Shown here: positions 7,937 to 16,420 of the stretch, piece after piece
Position numbering within the stretch: position 1 is the first letter of the stretch
Layout: each line of letters begins with the position of its first letter
Translations under genes and position numbers: made by a program
Origin: Roseovarius litorisediminis
Lineage (GTDB): Bacteria; Pseudomonadota; Alphaproteobacteria; Rhodobacterales; Rhodobacteraceae
NCBI RefSeq assembly: GCF_900172295.1
Contig: NZ_FWFL01000007.1
Span: 62,001-126,000, forward strand
Length of the DNA stretch: 64,000 nucleotides
Direction of reading: 5' to 3'
Notes under the pieces: generated by a model
What the model saw: the letters and a program-made list of their open reading frames with translations, nothing else
Database searches by the model: none
What the model was told of the DNA's origin: nothing

Positions 7937-8902
7937 TCAGAACACTTTCAGGGAACTCTCAAGAAACGGATGTTGCGCAATCGCGGGTTTCACGATGCTT
8001 TCCTGCAAAATTGGCCTTAACGTTTTTGCCACGCTTTCCGGCATTTCCTGCAGAATTCCTTTTCGTGCCGTCAGCGAAATCGTGCGAGACAGGGGTTCAA
8101 ACGGCAAATCCATCACGTCGATCTGAGCGGCAAAGCGGCGCGCCCGCATCAAGGCCAACGGAGTCAGGATGGTCCAGCCCGCCCCCTGCCCGACAAGCGC
8201 AAGGATCGCATGGTAGCTATCCAGTTCAAACCGGTGTGGAAGGCTGATGTTTTGCCGCGCCAGATGCGAGGTTAGCAGACGGCCCATATAGTGGCGCTGT
8301 GTATATTGCACCAGCGGCAGGCGTTTGAGCTGGCGCAAGATATCGCCACCAGGCTTGATCACGCCTTTCGGGGCCGCCACAACAAAGCCCTCGCGCATCA
8401 AAGGATGCACCTCTACCCAATCTGTTTCGGCACCAAACTCTGCCGCGACGATCACATCAAGTGAACGTGACTCAAGCAGATCATAAAGGTAATGACTGGC
8501 TCCGGTTTCCAGCAGAAACTGGCAACCTTTAAGTTCGGCGGCCATATGAGTCAGAAGTTGCGGCGTCACGTCAGCCTCGAAATCCTCGATCATGCCAAGA
8601 CGAAAACGGGTAAGTCGCGACAAATCGGACATCGCAAGTTCGGCACGGGCCTGAGCGGCCTCGTTCAGGATAACCTGCGCACGGCGGTGCATGATCTCGC
8701 CTGCGGGTGTCAGGCGGATTGGACGGGCATTGCGTTGCAGCAGCGTGGCGCCAACGGCGCCTTCCAGATTGGTGAGTTGCTGGCTGACGGCCGACGGGCT
8801 GGCACCAAGACGCCGGGCAGCCGCCGAGATCGAGCGTTCATCGGCCGCGGCCATGAACACCTCTATCCCCCAAAGGGTTATCCGGCCAGGGCTGTCGACC
8901 AT
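7937..8902 (-). CDS. LysR-family transcriptional regulator
   Basis: A 321-residue LysR regulator: N-terminal winged helix-turn-helix (SISAAARRLGASPSAVSQQL, about residues 24-43), linker helix, then a periplasmic-binding-like effector domain from about residue 95. It starts six bases after the phaR stop codon on the same strand, so it is probably co-transcribed with phaR. That position hints at a role in storage-polymer or acyl-CoA metabolism, but its target is not visible here; there is no divergent gene as is usual for LysR regulators. Confidence 0.9.
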   Translation of the reverse strand: MVDSPGRITLWGIEVFMAAADERSISAAARRLGASPSAVSQQLTNLEGAVGATLLQRNARPIRLTPAGEIMHRRAQVILNEAAQARAELAMSDLSRLTRFRLGMIEDFEADVTPQLLTHMAAELKGCQFLLETGASHYLYDLLESRSLDVIVAAEFGAETDWVEVHPLMREGFVVAAPKGVIKPGGDILRQLKRLPLVQYTQRHYMGRLLTSHLARQNISLPHRFELDSYHAILALVGQGAGWTILTPLALMRARRFAAQIDVMDLPFEPLSRTISLTARKGILQEMPESVAKTLRPILQESIVKPAIAQHPFLESSLKVF

Positions 8903-8908
8903 CGCGGC

Positions 8909-9478
8909 CTATTTTCCCAGTTTTGAAAGCTTGTCTTGTAACTCGGACAGCTGTTTTTTGATGTCATCAAGATTGTCATCAGAAGGCTCGTCTTCTTTGC
9001 TGCTCTGCCCCGGCATTGCGGACGGCATACCAGACAGACCGCCCAAGCCACCGGTCATGGCCTTCATGAAAGCCTCTTGCTGGGCGCGCATGGCTTCCAT
9101 TCCGGGCATTCCGGCCAGCGGATTGGCCTTGGTCATGTTTTCCATAACCTTGGACTGACCGTCGCGCAGCATCTCGAAACTGGCCTGAAGAAATTCAGGC
9201 ACGACGCTACTGGCCTGTGTTGCATAGCTACGCACCAGATCGGTCAGCACGTTGATGGGAAGCATGTTTTCGCCGCGGCTTTCATGCTCGGCGATGATCT
9301 GCAGCAGGTATTGGCGGGTCAGGTCATCGCCCGATTTCAGATCAATGATCTGCACCTCGCGACCTTCGCGGATAAACTCGGCAATGTCTTCGAGTGTGAC
9401 GTAATCGGACGTCTCGGTATTATACAACCGGCGGCTGGCGTAACGTTTGATGAGTAACGGTTTGTTGGTTTCAGCCAC
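8909..9478 (-). CDS. phaR: Polyhydroxyalkanoate synthesis repressor PhaR
   Basis: A 189-residue regulator. The N-terminal PHB/PHA accumulation-regulator DNA-binding domain is clear (LLIKRYASRRLYNTETSDYV, then LEDIAEFIREG, residues about 7-40), followed by the second accumulation domain (LLQIIAEHES) and a low-complexity Gly/Met/Pro tail with a C-terminal coiled segment. PhaR senses PHA granules and represses phasin and its own gene. Start chosen is GTG at 9476-9478 with GGGAGGAAA upstream; an upstream frame adds residues without likeness to the family. Lies downstream of phaP and just before a LysR gene. Confidence 0.92.
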   Translation of the reverse strand: MAETNKPLLIKRYASRRLYNTETSDYVTLEDIAEFIREGREVQIIDLKSGDDLTRQYLLQIIAEHESRGENMLPINVLTDLVRSYATQASSVVPEFLQASFEMLRDGQSKVMENMTKANPLAGMPGMEAMRAQQEAFMKAMTGGLGGLSGMPSAMPGQSSKEDEPSDDNLDDIKKQLSELQDKLSKLGK

Positions 9479-9530
9479 GGGGTTTCCTCCCAGAAAATGC
9501 AGCGTTGCAGCAAAGCTTATGCTACCGCAG

Positions 9531-9566
9531 CACAAAAAGAAAGGGCGAGCCGTAAAGCTCGCCCTT
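9531..9566 (-). terminator. Rho-independent terminator after phasin gene
   Basis: A perfect 10-bp stem, AAGGGCGAGC (9541-9550) with GCTCGCCCTT (9557-9566), loop CGTAAA. Read on the minus strand it is followed by TCTTTTTGTG. It ends the phaP transcript ahead of phaR. Confidence 0.85.
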
Positions 9567-9610
9567 CGCAGACTAACCCGTCAGGGAGGGTACGGGTTGC
9601 TGTTCTGCTA

Positions 9611-10060
9611 TTACTTGGCAGCAGCTGTTGCTTTTTTCGCAGCCGAAGTCACATCGTCGGTGGCTTTTTTGACGGCGCTTGCAGCATCTGCCTGCAGGTC
9701 TTTGCCGGCTGCCATCAGCAGTTCGACAGTGTCCATTTGGATTTTCTTGGCAACTTCCGCGAAAGCAGACATGTTTTCAGCAGCAACTTCAGCATTGGCC
9801 GAAGCGAAATCGGTCAGTGCTTTTGCGTAGTCGGCAGGCTCGGATTTTGCTTTGGTCATCTCGTTCAGTTTGGCCAGGGTCTCTTTGGTCCATTTGTTCG
9901 AGATTTCAGCCGATTTTTCGGCAGCTGTCAGAGCAACGCCCGAAAGCTTTTCGCTCAGGGATGCTTGGTTTTTGAAGGCATCTTCCATCGCTTTGGTGTC
10001 GACGGGGAATGCGCCCATGATGTCTTTCATTACGGCGTTGAAATCTTGTGTTTTAGCCAT
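9611..10060 (-). CDS. phaP: Phasin, PHA granule-coating protein
   Basis: A 149-residue, almost wholly helical protein rich in Ala, Lys and Glu, with no signal peptide: the composition and heptad-like pattern of the phasin family (Phasin_2). Phasins coat polyhydroxyalkanoate granules and set their size and number. The ATG has AAGGA nine bases upstream. It lies between phaC and phaR on the same strand, is closed by its own terminator, and its upstream region carries two CTGC-N3-GCAG sites for PhaR, so it is likely induced when granules titrate PhaR away. Confidence 0.9.
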   Translation of the reverse strand: MAKTQDFNAVMKDIMGAFPVDTKAMEDAFKNQASLSEKLSGVALTAAEKSAEISNKWTKETLAKLNEMTKAKSEPADYAKALTDFASANAEVAAENMSAFAEVAKKIQMDTVELLMAAGKDLQADAASAVKKATDDVTSAAKKATAAAK

Positions 10061-10101
10061 TGGTCAATTCCTTGTGCTTGTGGCGGGTCGGCCCGCTGTT
10101 T

Positions 10102-10163
10102 CTGCAACTGCACATATATCTACATGCTGCAGCGCAGCATTTCAAGTTTTTTCTGCACTGCAG
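10102..10163. promoter_or_regulatory. PhaR binding sites upstream of phaP
   Basis: Two perfect CTGC-N3-GCAG sites, CTGCAGCGCAG at 10127-10137 and CTGCACTGCAG at 10153-10163, and a degenerate one, CTGCAACTGCAC, at 10102-10113. Paracoccus denitrificans PhaR is known to bind CTGC-N3-4-GCAG upstream of its phasin gene. The sites sit directly upstream of the phasin gene. Confidence 0.8.
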
Positions 10164-10200
10164 CATAAATTATTTAGCAAGCGCGAAAACGCCTGAAAGA

Positions 10201-12006
10201 TCAGGCATTTGCTTTGCGGCGCACATAGGTTCCGGGTGCTGGAGCCAGCGGTGGATGGTCCGAATCGCCGGGTTGGCGCGCCGGAATCATCTTTCCTGAT
10301 CTCTTGGCCAGCCACGATTCCCACCGCGGCCACCACGATCCTTCGTGGAAAGTCGCCCGCTCCATCCAGTCATCTGCTGAGAGGCTGAGATCATCATTTG
10401 TATAATGGCCATATTTCTTTTTTGACGGCGGGTTGACGATGCCCGCGATATGGCCTGACTGCGAAACGATAAACGTGCGATCCTTGGAGCCGGTCTGCTG
10501 AAAGCCGCGATAGCAATCTTTCCACGCCGCGATATGGTCGGTTTCGCAGGTCACAGACATCAGTGGTACCTTCACATCACTGATATGCAGTTTCTCACCG
10601 CAGATCATGAACCCGTCCTCGACAAATTCATTTCGCTGACACAGGCCCCGCAGATATTGCATTGTCATCTTGCCAGGCAGGTTGGCCCCGTCGCCATTCC
10701 AGTAAAGAAGATCAAAAGCCGGAGGCGTCTCGCCCATCATGTAGCTTTTGATTGCCGGCTGATAGATCAGATCGTTGGACCGCAGAAAAGACATAGTGCG
10801 CCCCAGAATGAACGAGCGCAGAATGCCCTGCTCGTTTACTTCAGCCTCGATGCCGTCAATGAAATCATCCTGCAGAAACGGGGTGAATTCCCCCTGCTCG
10901 GAAAAATCCGTCAGCGCCGTAAAGAAGGTGGCCGACTTGACCGACTTGTCGCCTCGTTTGGCCAACAGCGCCAGAGTCAGATGTAACGTTGTGCCTGCAA
11001 TACAATAGCCCACGGTATTCACCTGCTTTTGCCCGGTGATCGCCTTGGCCTCGCGGATTGCAGTCAGAAAACCCTCGTCGACATAGGTGTCCATCGTGAT
11101 ATCGGCCATCGAGGTATCGGGGTTGACCCAGGAGACCACAAACAGCGTATAACCCTGATCTGTGACCCATTTGATCATGCTGTTCTGTTCTTTGAGATCC
11201 AGAATGTAGAATTTGTTAATCCAGGGCGGAAAGATCACCAGCGGTATTTCATGCACCTTTTCCGTGGTCGGGGTGTATTGGATCAATTCCATCATCCGGT
11301 TGCGAAAAACCACTTCGCCTTCAGTAGTCCCGATGTTTCCACCCAGCTCAAACGCGTTTTCGTCGGCCAGACGCACAACCATTTCACCCTTGTTTGCCTC
11401 AAGATCAGCAATCAGGTTCTCCAGTCCCTTGACCAGGCTTTCCCCCTCGGTTTCGATCGCGCGCTCCAGGGCGTCGGGGTTGGTGCCCAGAAAGTTGGTC
11501 GGACTCATCATATCAATGATCTGATTTGAAAAGTATTCAAGACGGCGCTTTTCCTTCGGGTCAAGTTCGTCCACATTGTGAACGGCCTGCTCAATCGCGT
11601 GTTTGTTCAGCGCATACTGGTTTTTGATGTATCTGAAATACGGGTTGGTTTCCCACAGCGGATTGGCAAAACGCCGGTCACCCTTAAGTATTTCGGCAAC
11701 TTCAGTGTCTTCTTCCGGGGCGCTGCCTTTCAGAAGCACCTGCTGGGCGTCGATGAAATGGCGGACAGCTTTGCCCCAGTATTCAAACTGTTGTTCATAT
11801 AGTTTGCCGGGGTTTTCCAGCATATCGCCCCAATACGACGTGGCCGCCTTGGTAAATAAATCCTGAGACGGTGAATTCAGGGTCGGGTTGGCTGGATTCC
11901 GCTCGGACAAGGCATTTACGAGCCGCTGTGAAAGTTGCTCGACCTTTTCAAGGTTCTCGCCCAGCTTTCCGAGATTTTTACCTGCGACATCCTCATGCGT
12001 TGCCAT
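10201..12006 (-). CDS. phaC: Class I poly(3-hydroxyalkanoate) synthase
   Basis: A 601-residue polymerase that joins 3-hydroxyacyl-CoA units into PHA at the granule surface. The lipase-like box with catalytic cysteine is GYCIAGTTL (Cys335); the Asp (CETDHIAAWKD) and His (SQSGHIAG) of the triad follow at the expected distance. The N-terminal PhaC_N domain precedes an alpha/beta-hydrolase core, and the length matches class I enzymes. The usual box is GYCxGGT; here the fifth position is Ala. ATG preceded by GAGGG. Divergent from phaZ, with a PhaR-type site between them; phaP lies downstream. Confidence 0.95.
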   Translation of the reverse strand: MATHEDVAGKNLGKLGENLEKVEQLSQRLVNALSERNPANPTLNSPSQDLFTKAATSYWGDMLENPGKLYEQQFEYWGKAVRHFIDAQQVLLKGSAPEEDTEVAEILKGDRRFANPLWETNPYFRYIKNQYALNKHAIEQAVHNVDELDPKEKRRLEYFSNQIIDMMSPTNFLGTNPDALERAIETEGESLVKGLENLIADLEANKGEMVVRLADENAFELGGNIGTTEGEVVFRNRMMELIQYTPTTEKVHEIPLVIFPPWINKFYILDLKEQNSMIKWVTDQGYTLFVVSWVNPDTSMADITMDTYVDEGFLTAIREAKAITGQKQVNTVGYCIAGTTLHLTLALLAKRGDKSVKSATFFTALTDFSEQGEFTPFLQDDFIDGIEAEVNEQGILRSFILGRTMSFLRSNDLIYQPAIKSYMMGETPPAFDLLYWNGDGANLPGKMTMQYLRGLCQRNEFVEDGFMICGEKLHISDVKVPLMSVTCETDHIAAWKDCYRGFQQTGSKDRTFIVSQSGHIAGIVNPPSKKKYGHYTNDDLSLSADDWMERATFHEGSWWPRWESWLAKRSGKMIPARQPGDSDHPPLAPAPGTYVRRKANA

Positions 12007-12029
12007 TTAAACGAATCCCTCGTAAGTTT

Positions 12030-12040
12030 CTGCTATGCAG
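12030..12040. promoter_or_regulatory. PhaR-type site between phaC and phaZ
   Basis: CTGCTATGCAG, a perfect CTGC-N3-GCAG match, 24 bases upstream of the phaC start in the divergent phaC/phaZ promoter region. It suggests that PhaR also controls synthase and/or depolymerase transcription. Confidence 0.65.
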
Positions 12041-12112
12041 CATAACGTCGCCCTACTGGAGGGGCAGTGCGACGAATGGAACCGGGCCGCATACCCATTA
12101 GTGGAGACGATA

Positions 12113-13417
12113 ATGCGTTACATGACCACATACGACCTTATGGAAACCCTCCGTAATACAAACCAGTGGATGGGCGCATCAGCCATGTCACTGGCATCGT
12201 ACCCGGTTTTCAGCATGGTGCCAAACCCGATGTTTCAATGGATGGCAGCCTGGGGTGAGGTAACGGAACGCACGTTTCAGCGCATGGTCTGCAAACCCGA
12301 CTGGGGGATCGAGTCGATCACCGGCGAGGACGGCCGCGATCACCTTATCAAAGTGGAAACAGTGATTGAACGCCCGTTTGGCGACCTGATCCACTTTGAT
12401 GTTACCGGTCGCGAGGAAATGGACCGCCGCGTTTTGCTGGTCGCCCCGATGTCGGGCCACTACGCGACACTTCTGCGCTCGACCGTACGGTCGCTGCTGC
12501 CCGATTGCGAGGTCTACGTGACCGACTGGCACAACGCCCGCGATATTCCGGTTAGCGCAGGCAAATTCGATGTCGAGGACTACACGTTATATCTGGTTGA
12601 TTTCATGCAACAACTTGGATCTGACCTGCATGTCATCGCCGTCTGCCAACCGGCGCCCCTGACCCTTGCGGCCACCGCCTATCTGGCGGAAAAAAACCCT
12701 CATGCGCAGCCCCGGTCGCTGACGCTGATCGGTGGACCGGTCGACCCCGATGCAACCCCCACAGACGTGACCGACTTTGGCCGTCGCGTGACCATGGGCC
12801 AGCTCGAGGAAACCATGATCCAGCGTGTTGGTTTCAAATACAAGGGTGTCGGACGATTGGTTTATCCGGGCCTTTTGCAGCTGCAATCGTTCATGTCGAT
12901 GAATGGCGAGCGTCACGCCAAGGCTTTTGTCGATCAGATCGGTCGCGTCGCCCAGGGTGAAGCCAGCGATCACGACCCCCACAACAAATTCTACGACGAA
13001 TATCTTGCCGTCATGGACATGCCTGCCGAATTCTACCTTTCGACCGTCGAACGCATCTTCAAAGGGCTGGAAGTTGCGCAGAACAGGTTTGTGGTAGATG
13101 GGCATCAGGTGGATTTTGGCGCCATCACCAATGTTGCGGTAAAAACGGTCGAGGGCGGCAAAGACGACATTTCGGCGCCAGGTCAGTGCATCGCAGCTTT
13201 GGATTTGTGCACCGGGCTGCCGGATTCGAAAAAAGCCAGCTATCTTGAGCCCGACGCCGGCCACTACGGTATCTTCGCAGGGCGCAGCTGGCGCAATAAC
13301 ATCCGTCCGCTGGTTCTGGATTTCATTGACGCCAACTCTGAGGCACCCGCCAAACGCAGCCGCACATCGCCGCGCAAAGCCAAAGCCAAAGCCGCCAATA
13401 AGAACGCGGCCGCCTGA
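12113..13417 (+). CDS. phaZ: Intracellular polyhydroxyalkanoate depolymerase
   Basis: A 434-residue PhaZ of the Ralstonia PhaZ1 type, which thiolyses or hydrolyses native intracellular PHA granules. The catalytic cysteine is in the VCQPAPLTLAA motif (near residue 185), and the catalytic His is in DAGHYGIFAGRSW near residue 400. The C-terminus ends in a Lys/Ala-rich tail. The start MRYMTTYDLME has GGAG at 12103-12106; the further upstream frame lacks family likeness. It is divergent from phaC, so synthesis and mobilisation share a promoter region. Confidence 0.92.
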   Translation: MRYMTTYDLMETLRNTNQWMGASAMSLASYPVFSMVPNPMFQWMAAWGEVTERTFQRMVCKPDWGIESITGEDGRDHLIKVETVIERPFGDLIHFDVTGREEMDRRVLLVAPMSGHYATLLRSTVRSLLPDCEVYVTDWHNARDIPVSAGKFDVEDYTLYLVDFMQQLGSDLHVIAVCQPAPLTLAATAYLAEKNPHAQPRSLTLIGGPVDPDATPTDVTDFGRRVTMGQLEETMIQRVGFKYKGVGRLVYPGLLQLQSFMSMNGERHAKAFVDQIGRVAQGEASDHDPHNKFYDEYLAVMDMPAEFYLSTVERIFKGLEVAQNRFVVDGHQVDFGAITNVAVKTVEGGKDDISAPGQCIAALDLCTGLPDSKKASYLEPDAGHYGIFAGRSWRNNIRPLVLDFIDANSEAPAKRSRTSPRKAKAKAANKNAAA

Positions 13418-13436
13418 TCTGGCTATGCTGCCTGTT

Positions 13437-13458
13437 CCGGACCTTTCAACCGGTCCGG
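13437..13458. terminator. Hairpin between convergent phaZ and small membrane gene
   Basis: Perfect 7-bp stem, CCGGACC (13437-13443) with GGTCCGG (13452-13458), loop of eight bases. It lies between the stop codons of two convergent genes and probably ends transcription in both directions; no long T tract follows. Confidence 0.55.
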
Positions 13459-13484
13459 GCAATGCAGGCGCATTTTAAGACGCG

Positions 13485-13724
13485 CTATTTCTTTCGCCCC
13501 CGCAACCAACGGATCAGCGGGACAACATCCAGTGCGGCCACGGCAATGCCGATGGGGATCATCCAAAACCCAAGCACAGGCAAAAACCCCAACAGACCGC
13601 CTGCGATCAGAAGCAGCCCGGCGACCAGCCGCAGGCCCGGCGGCAGATGGCGACCGGTCCAGAGTTGAACGTGGCGGCGCAACCGGCGCAGGCGGGTCCG
13701 CCAATTTTCGGGTTCGTCAGGCAT
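13485..13724 (-). CDS. Small membrane protein, two hydrophobic segments
   Basis: A 79-residue protein with a basic N-terminal region (RTRLRRLRRH) and two adjacent membrane segments (LVAGLLLIAGGLLGFLPVLG and WMIPIGIAVAALDVVPL) joined by a short turn, then a basic tail. The pattern is like PGPGW-type small transmembrane proteins of unknown function. The start chosen (MPDEPENW) overlaps the end of the upstream alpha/beta hydrolase gene by eight bases, indicating coupled translation. Confidence 0.7.
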   Translation of the reverse strand: MPDEPENWRTRLRRLRRHVQLWTGRHLPPGLRLVAGLLLIAGGLLGFLPVLGFWMIPIGIAVAALDVVPLIRWLRGRKK

Positions 13725-14442
13725 CGGCCCGGGTTTGCAGGACATAGGGCAGTTTCAACCAGGCGCGCAGCGCTTCGGTTGTGGCCTCAGGTGCTTCAAG
13801 TGTTGGCAGATGGCCTGCGTCCTCGATCACGGCAAGTTCGGCCACCGGGATCAACTCGGCCATGAAACTGTGGCGCTTGACCGGCGTCAATCCGTCATGC
13901 TGCCCACACAAAACCAGCGCTGGCACCTTGCAACGTCTGAGCGTGGATTGATAGTCTCGCCGGCGCTGCATGGCGCGGGTTTGACGGATGATCGCATCCG
14001 CCCCGATATTCTCGGCCATCTGAATGAGCTGGCCCATGACCTCGGCTCGACCCGGCCCAGGTGCCAGATATTCGGGACGCAAAAAACTTTGCACTGCGTC
14101 GGCAACACAGCCAGACCGCAGTTTGATGATAAAAGGCTCATACTCGGTGGCTGATTGCGGTGTTTCCGCCAGTGGGTTGGTATCCATCAGCGCAATGCGC
14201 GTCACACGGTCCGGTGCACGGCGCAGGATTTCCATCGCCACTATCCCACCCAGCGATAAACCCGCCAGGGCAAACCTGCGCGGCAATCCATCCAGCAGGT
14301 TCGACGCGATTTCTTCTATCCGGACACCCTGCGTTATCGGCGCTATGGTCACGGGCACCTCGCGCCCCAGGTCGATCAATTGCTGGGAAAACAGACGCAG
14401 ATCACACATCATGCCCGGCAGAAACACCAATGGGTCACGCAT
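13717..14442 (-). CDS. Alpha/beta hydrolase
   Basis: A 241-residue serine hydrolase of the alpha/beta fold. The oxyanion region is FLPGMMCD near the N-terminus, the nucleophile elbow is GLSLGG (Ser near residue 63), and the catalytic His lies in EDAGHLPTLEAP close to the C-terminus; an Asp occurs in CGQHDGLTP. This order fits esterase/lactonase-type enzymes; the substrate is unknown. It precedes the small membrane gene with an eight-base overlap. Confidence 0.85.
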   Translation of the reverse strand: MRDPLVFLPGMMCDLRLFSQQLIDLGREVPVTIAPITQGVRIEEIASNLLDGLPRRFALAGLSLGGIVAMEILRRAPDRVTRIALMDTNPLAETPQSATEYEPFIIKLRSGCVADAVQSFLRPEYLAPGPGRAEVMGQLIQMAENIGADAIIRQTRAMQRRRDYQSTLRRCKVPALVLCGQHDGLTPVKRHSFMAELIPVAELAVIEDAGHLPTLEAPEATTEALRAWLKLPYVLQTRADA

Positions 14443-14518
14443 TCTTGGGGGTATCCTTATACTCGGGTCTTAATGCCTGAATTGCCTCAACCCCAGCTTG
14501 CCACAGGCAGGCGTCAGG

Positions 14519-15157
14519 TCAAGCAGAAGGATAAGCTATTCCCCTAAATGGCGGAAAATCTGCATAGCGGGCCTGCCTTTGCGGCAGCGATTCAGCAGGC
14601 TGCGCGCCCGCCTGCAACAACATACCGCGCGGTGCGATGTAACTGGAAATCGTGCGCCGGGGCTTGGCCCGCCAGCTGAGATTCATCGCGCACAGCTTGG
14701 GAAAAAACCACATGTCTGAATAAGGCAGATGGTCATGGATCCACCAGGCCAGATCGCGCCAGTCGCGACCCTGATCAAACTGATCTGCAAACCACGGAAT
14801 CGCCAGCGATGTCCCTGCCCCGACCTGGTCATTGCCGGTACGGTCCCAGATATGATGCCCGTAGTTGGCATCGTTGCGCGCACAATTCATTTTGTTTTCA
14901 TTGCCATACCGGTTGAGCTCGGGGCTGCGATATCCTGATCTAATAGCGATACGACCAAAGGTTTCTTCCAGTGGGTCCAGCAAATGCGTGCAAAGCAAAC
15001 GACCGTTGGCGATCGCCAGATCAGGGTCTTCCGGCAGGTTGGGAATGCGGTGAAAACTGCCGATTTCCGAATAGAGAAAATCACGCATAAAGAAATGACG
15101 GCTGAGACGGACACGGCCCAGTGCCTCAAGGCTCCACATGCTGCGCGGGCGGCGCAT
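14519..15157 (-). CDS. Hypothetical protein with peptidase M15-like features
   Basis: A 212-residue protein of unassigned function. The segment IAIRSGYRSPELNRYG (about residues 70-85) is the hallmark of M15_3/D-Ala-D-Ala-carboxypeptidase-like domains, and YGHHIWD could supply the His...Asp metal ligands, though the spacing is unusual. A later stretch, IHDHLPYSDMWFFP, resembles the third-ligand region. No signal peptide is seen, which argues against a periplasmic peptidase. The ATG at 15155-15157 overlaps the stop of the upstream VOC gene (TGATG), so it is the third gene of a coupled chain. Confidence 0.65.
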   Translation of the reverse strand: MRRPRSMWSLEALGRVRLSRHFFMRDFLYSEIGSFHRIPNLPEDPDLAIANGRLLCTHLLDPLEETFGRIAIRSGYRSPELNRYGNENKMNCARNDANYGHHIWDRTGNDQVGAGTSLAIPWFADQFDQGRDWRDLAWWIHDHLPYSDMWFFPKLCAMNLSWRAKPRRTISSYIAPRGMLLQAGAQPAESLPQRQARYADFPPFRGIAYPSA

Positions 15158-15582
15158 CAATAGCCATTCCAGCGAAACGCACCCTCGGGAGATAGCGGCG
15201 AAAAGGGATTATGGGCAATTTCCCAGATGTGACCGCCGGGGTCCGAGAAATAGCCATGATAGCCGCCCCAGAACACCTCTTGCGGGGGCTTCAGGATTTT
15301 GGCCCCGGCGGTCTGTGCGGCCCTCATCAATGTGTCCACTTCGTCGCGCGTTCGCAGGTTATGGGCCAGCGTGGTCGCCCCCGTCCCCAGCGTTTCAGGG
15401 TCAACCCCCAACTCATCCGCAAGGGCGGTCAACGGATAAAGCCCAAGCGTCTGACCGATAAGATCAAAGGCGATCACGCCATCCGGGCTATCCGCGCGCT
15501 GCCAGCCAAGCGCCTCGTAAAATGCCGCGGCCCGTTCAATGTCATGCACTGCCAATGTGATAAGCGATACGCGTTGTTCCAT
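15157..15582 (-). CDS. VOC/glyoxalase superfamily protein
   Basis: A 141-residue vicinal-oxygen-chelate protein with two beta-alpha-beta-beta-beta modules. The first begins VSLITLAVHDIERAAAFYEALGW and the second ends FSDPGGHIWEIAHNP, which holds the usual Glu metal ligand. Members include glyoxalases, dioxygenases and resistance proteins; no specific role can be chosen. Start and stop both overlap neighbours by a TGATG arrangement, so it is tightly coupled to the upstream hydrolase and the downstream M15-like protein. Confidence 0.85.
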   Translation of the reverse strand: MEQRVSLITLAVHDIERAAAFYEALGWQRADSPDGVIAFDLIGQTLGLYPLTALADELGVDPETLGTGATTLAHNLRTRDEVDTLMRAAQTAGAKILKPPQEVFWGGYHGYFSDPGGHIWEIAHNPFSPLSPEGAFRWNGY

Positions 15583-16346
15583 CAGTCTGTCCCCCCGGCA
15601 GCCCGCGCGATCACCTCTTCGACCGAAGCCTCGATCAGCCCCAGACAATCAGGATCTGAAAAGCGGTGATCGGCCCCATCCACCAGTGTCAACCTCATAT
15701 CCGGCCCTTGCGCATGGTCCAAAAGCCGCAAAGCAACAGACTTATCCACATCTTCATCAGAAGTTCCTTGCAGAAATCGAACAGGAAACGGCAATTCTAG
15801 CGGATCACGCAAAACCAGCTGATTTCGACCATCTTCGATCAGTTTGCGGGTAATGATATAGGGCTCACCATATTCACTTGGTAAAGCCACCTGCCCTTTT
15901 TCCATCAACTCGGCCTTTTGGTCCGCATCAAATCCGGCCCACATGGAATCTTCGGTGAAGTCCGGGGCAGCGGCGATAGTCACCAACCCGGCCACCCGTC
16001 CGGGCATCGCGCGCGCGGTCAAAAGTGAAATCCAGCCGCCCATGGAGGAGCCTACGAGTATCTGTGGCCCGTCTGTCAGCGCCTCTAATACAGCCGCCGC
16101 GTCTGCAGCCCAATCGCCGATACAGCCGTCTGTAAATTTTTCCGAAGACTGGCCATGCCCGGAATAGTCGAACCGCAAGAACGCCCTGCCGGTGCGGCGC
16201 GCCCACTCTTGCAGATGCACCGCCTTGGTGCCATCCATGTCAGATTTGAACCCGCCCAGAAAAACCACACCGGGGGCGGAACCATCCGTTTTATGATAAG
16301 CCAGTTTGCGACCCGCTGAGGTCTTGAGGTATCGGGGCGCAATCAT
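15582..16346 (-). CDS. Alpha/beta hydrolase, ABHD10-like
   Basis: A 254-residue serine hydrolase. The oxyanion-hole loop is FLGGFKSDMDG, the nucleophile elbow is GSSMGGW (Ser near residue 102), and the C-terminal His is in VDGADHRFSD; an Asp lies in GTSDEDVD. The arrangement resembles ABHD10-type thioesterase/esterases. The ATG at 16344-16346 has AGGAG upstream; a longer frame adds 13 unlike residues. First gene of a chain coupled with a VOC protein and an M15-like protein. Confidence 0.85.
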   Translation of the reverse strand: MIAPRYLKTSAGRKLAYHKTDGSAPGVVFLGGFKSDMDGTKAVHLQEWARRTGRAFLRFDYSGHGQSSEKFTDGCIGDWAADAAAVLEALTDGPQILVGSSMGGWISLLTARAMPGRVAGLVTIAAAPDFTEDSMWAGFDADQKAELMEKGQVALPSEYGEPYIITRKLIEDGRNQLVLRDPLELPFPVRFLQGTSDEDVDKSVALRLLDHAQGPDMRLTLVDGADHRFSDPDCLGLIEASVEEVIARAAGGTD

Positions 16347-16420
16347 GACGTTCTCCTTGCAAATGTTCATGGGCATAGTGTGCACCGCATGGCTGCACCG
16401 GGCAATTCGGATTTCGTGTT

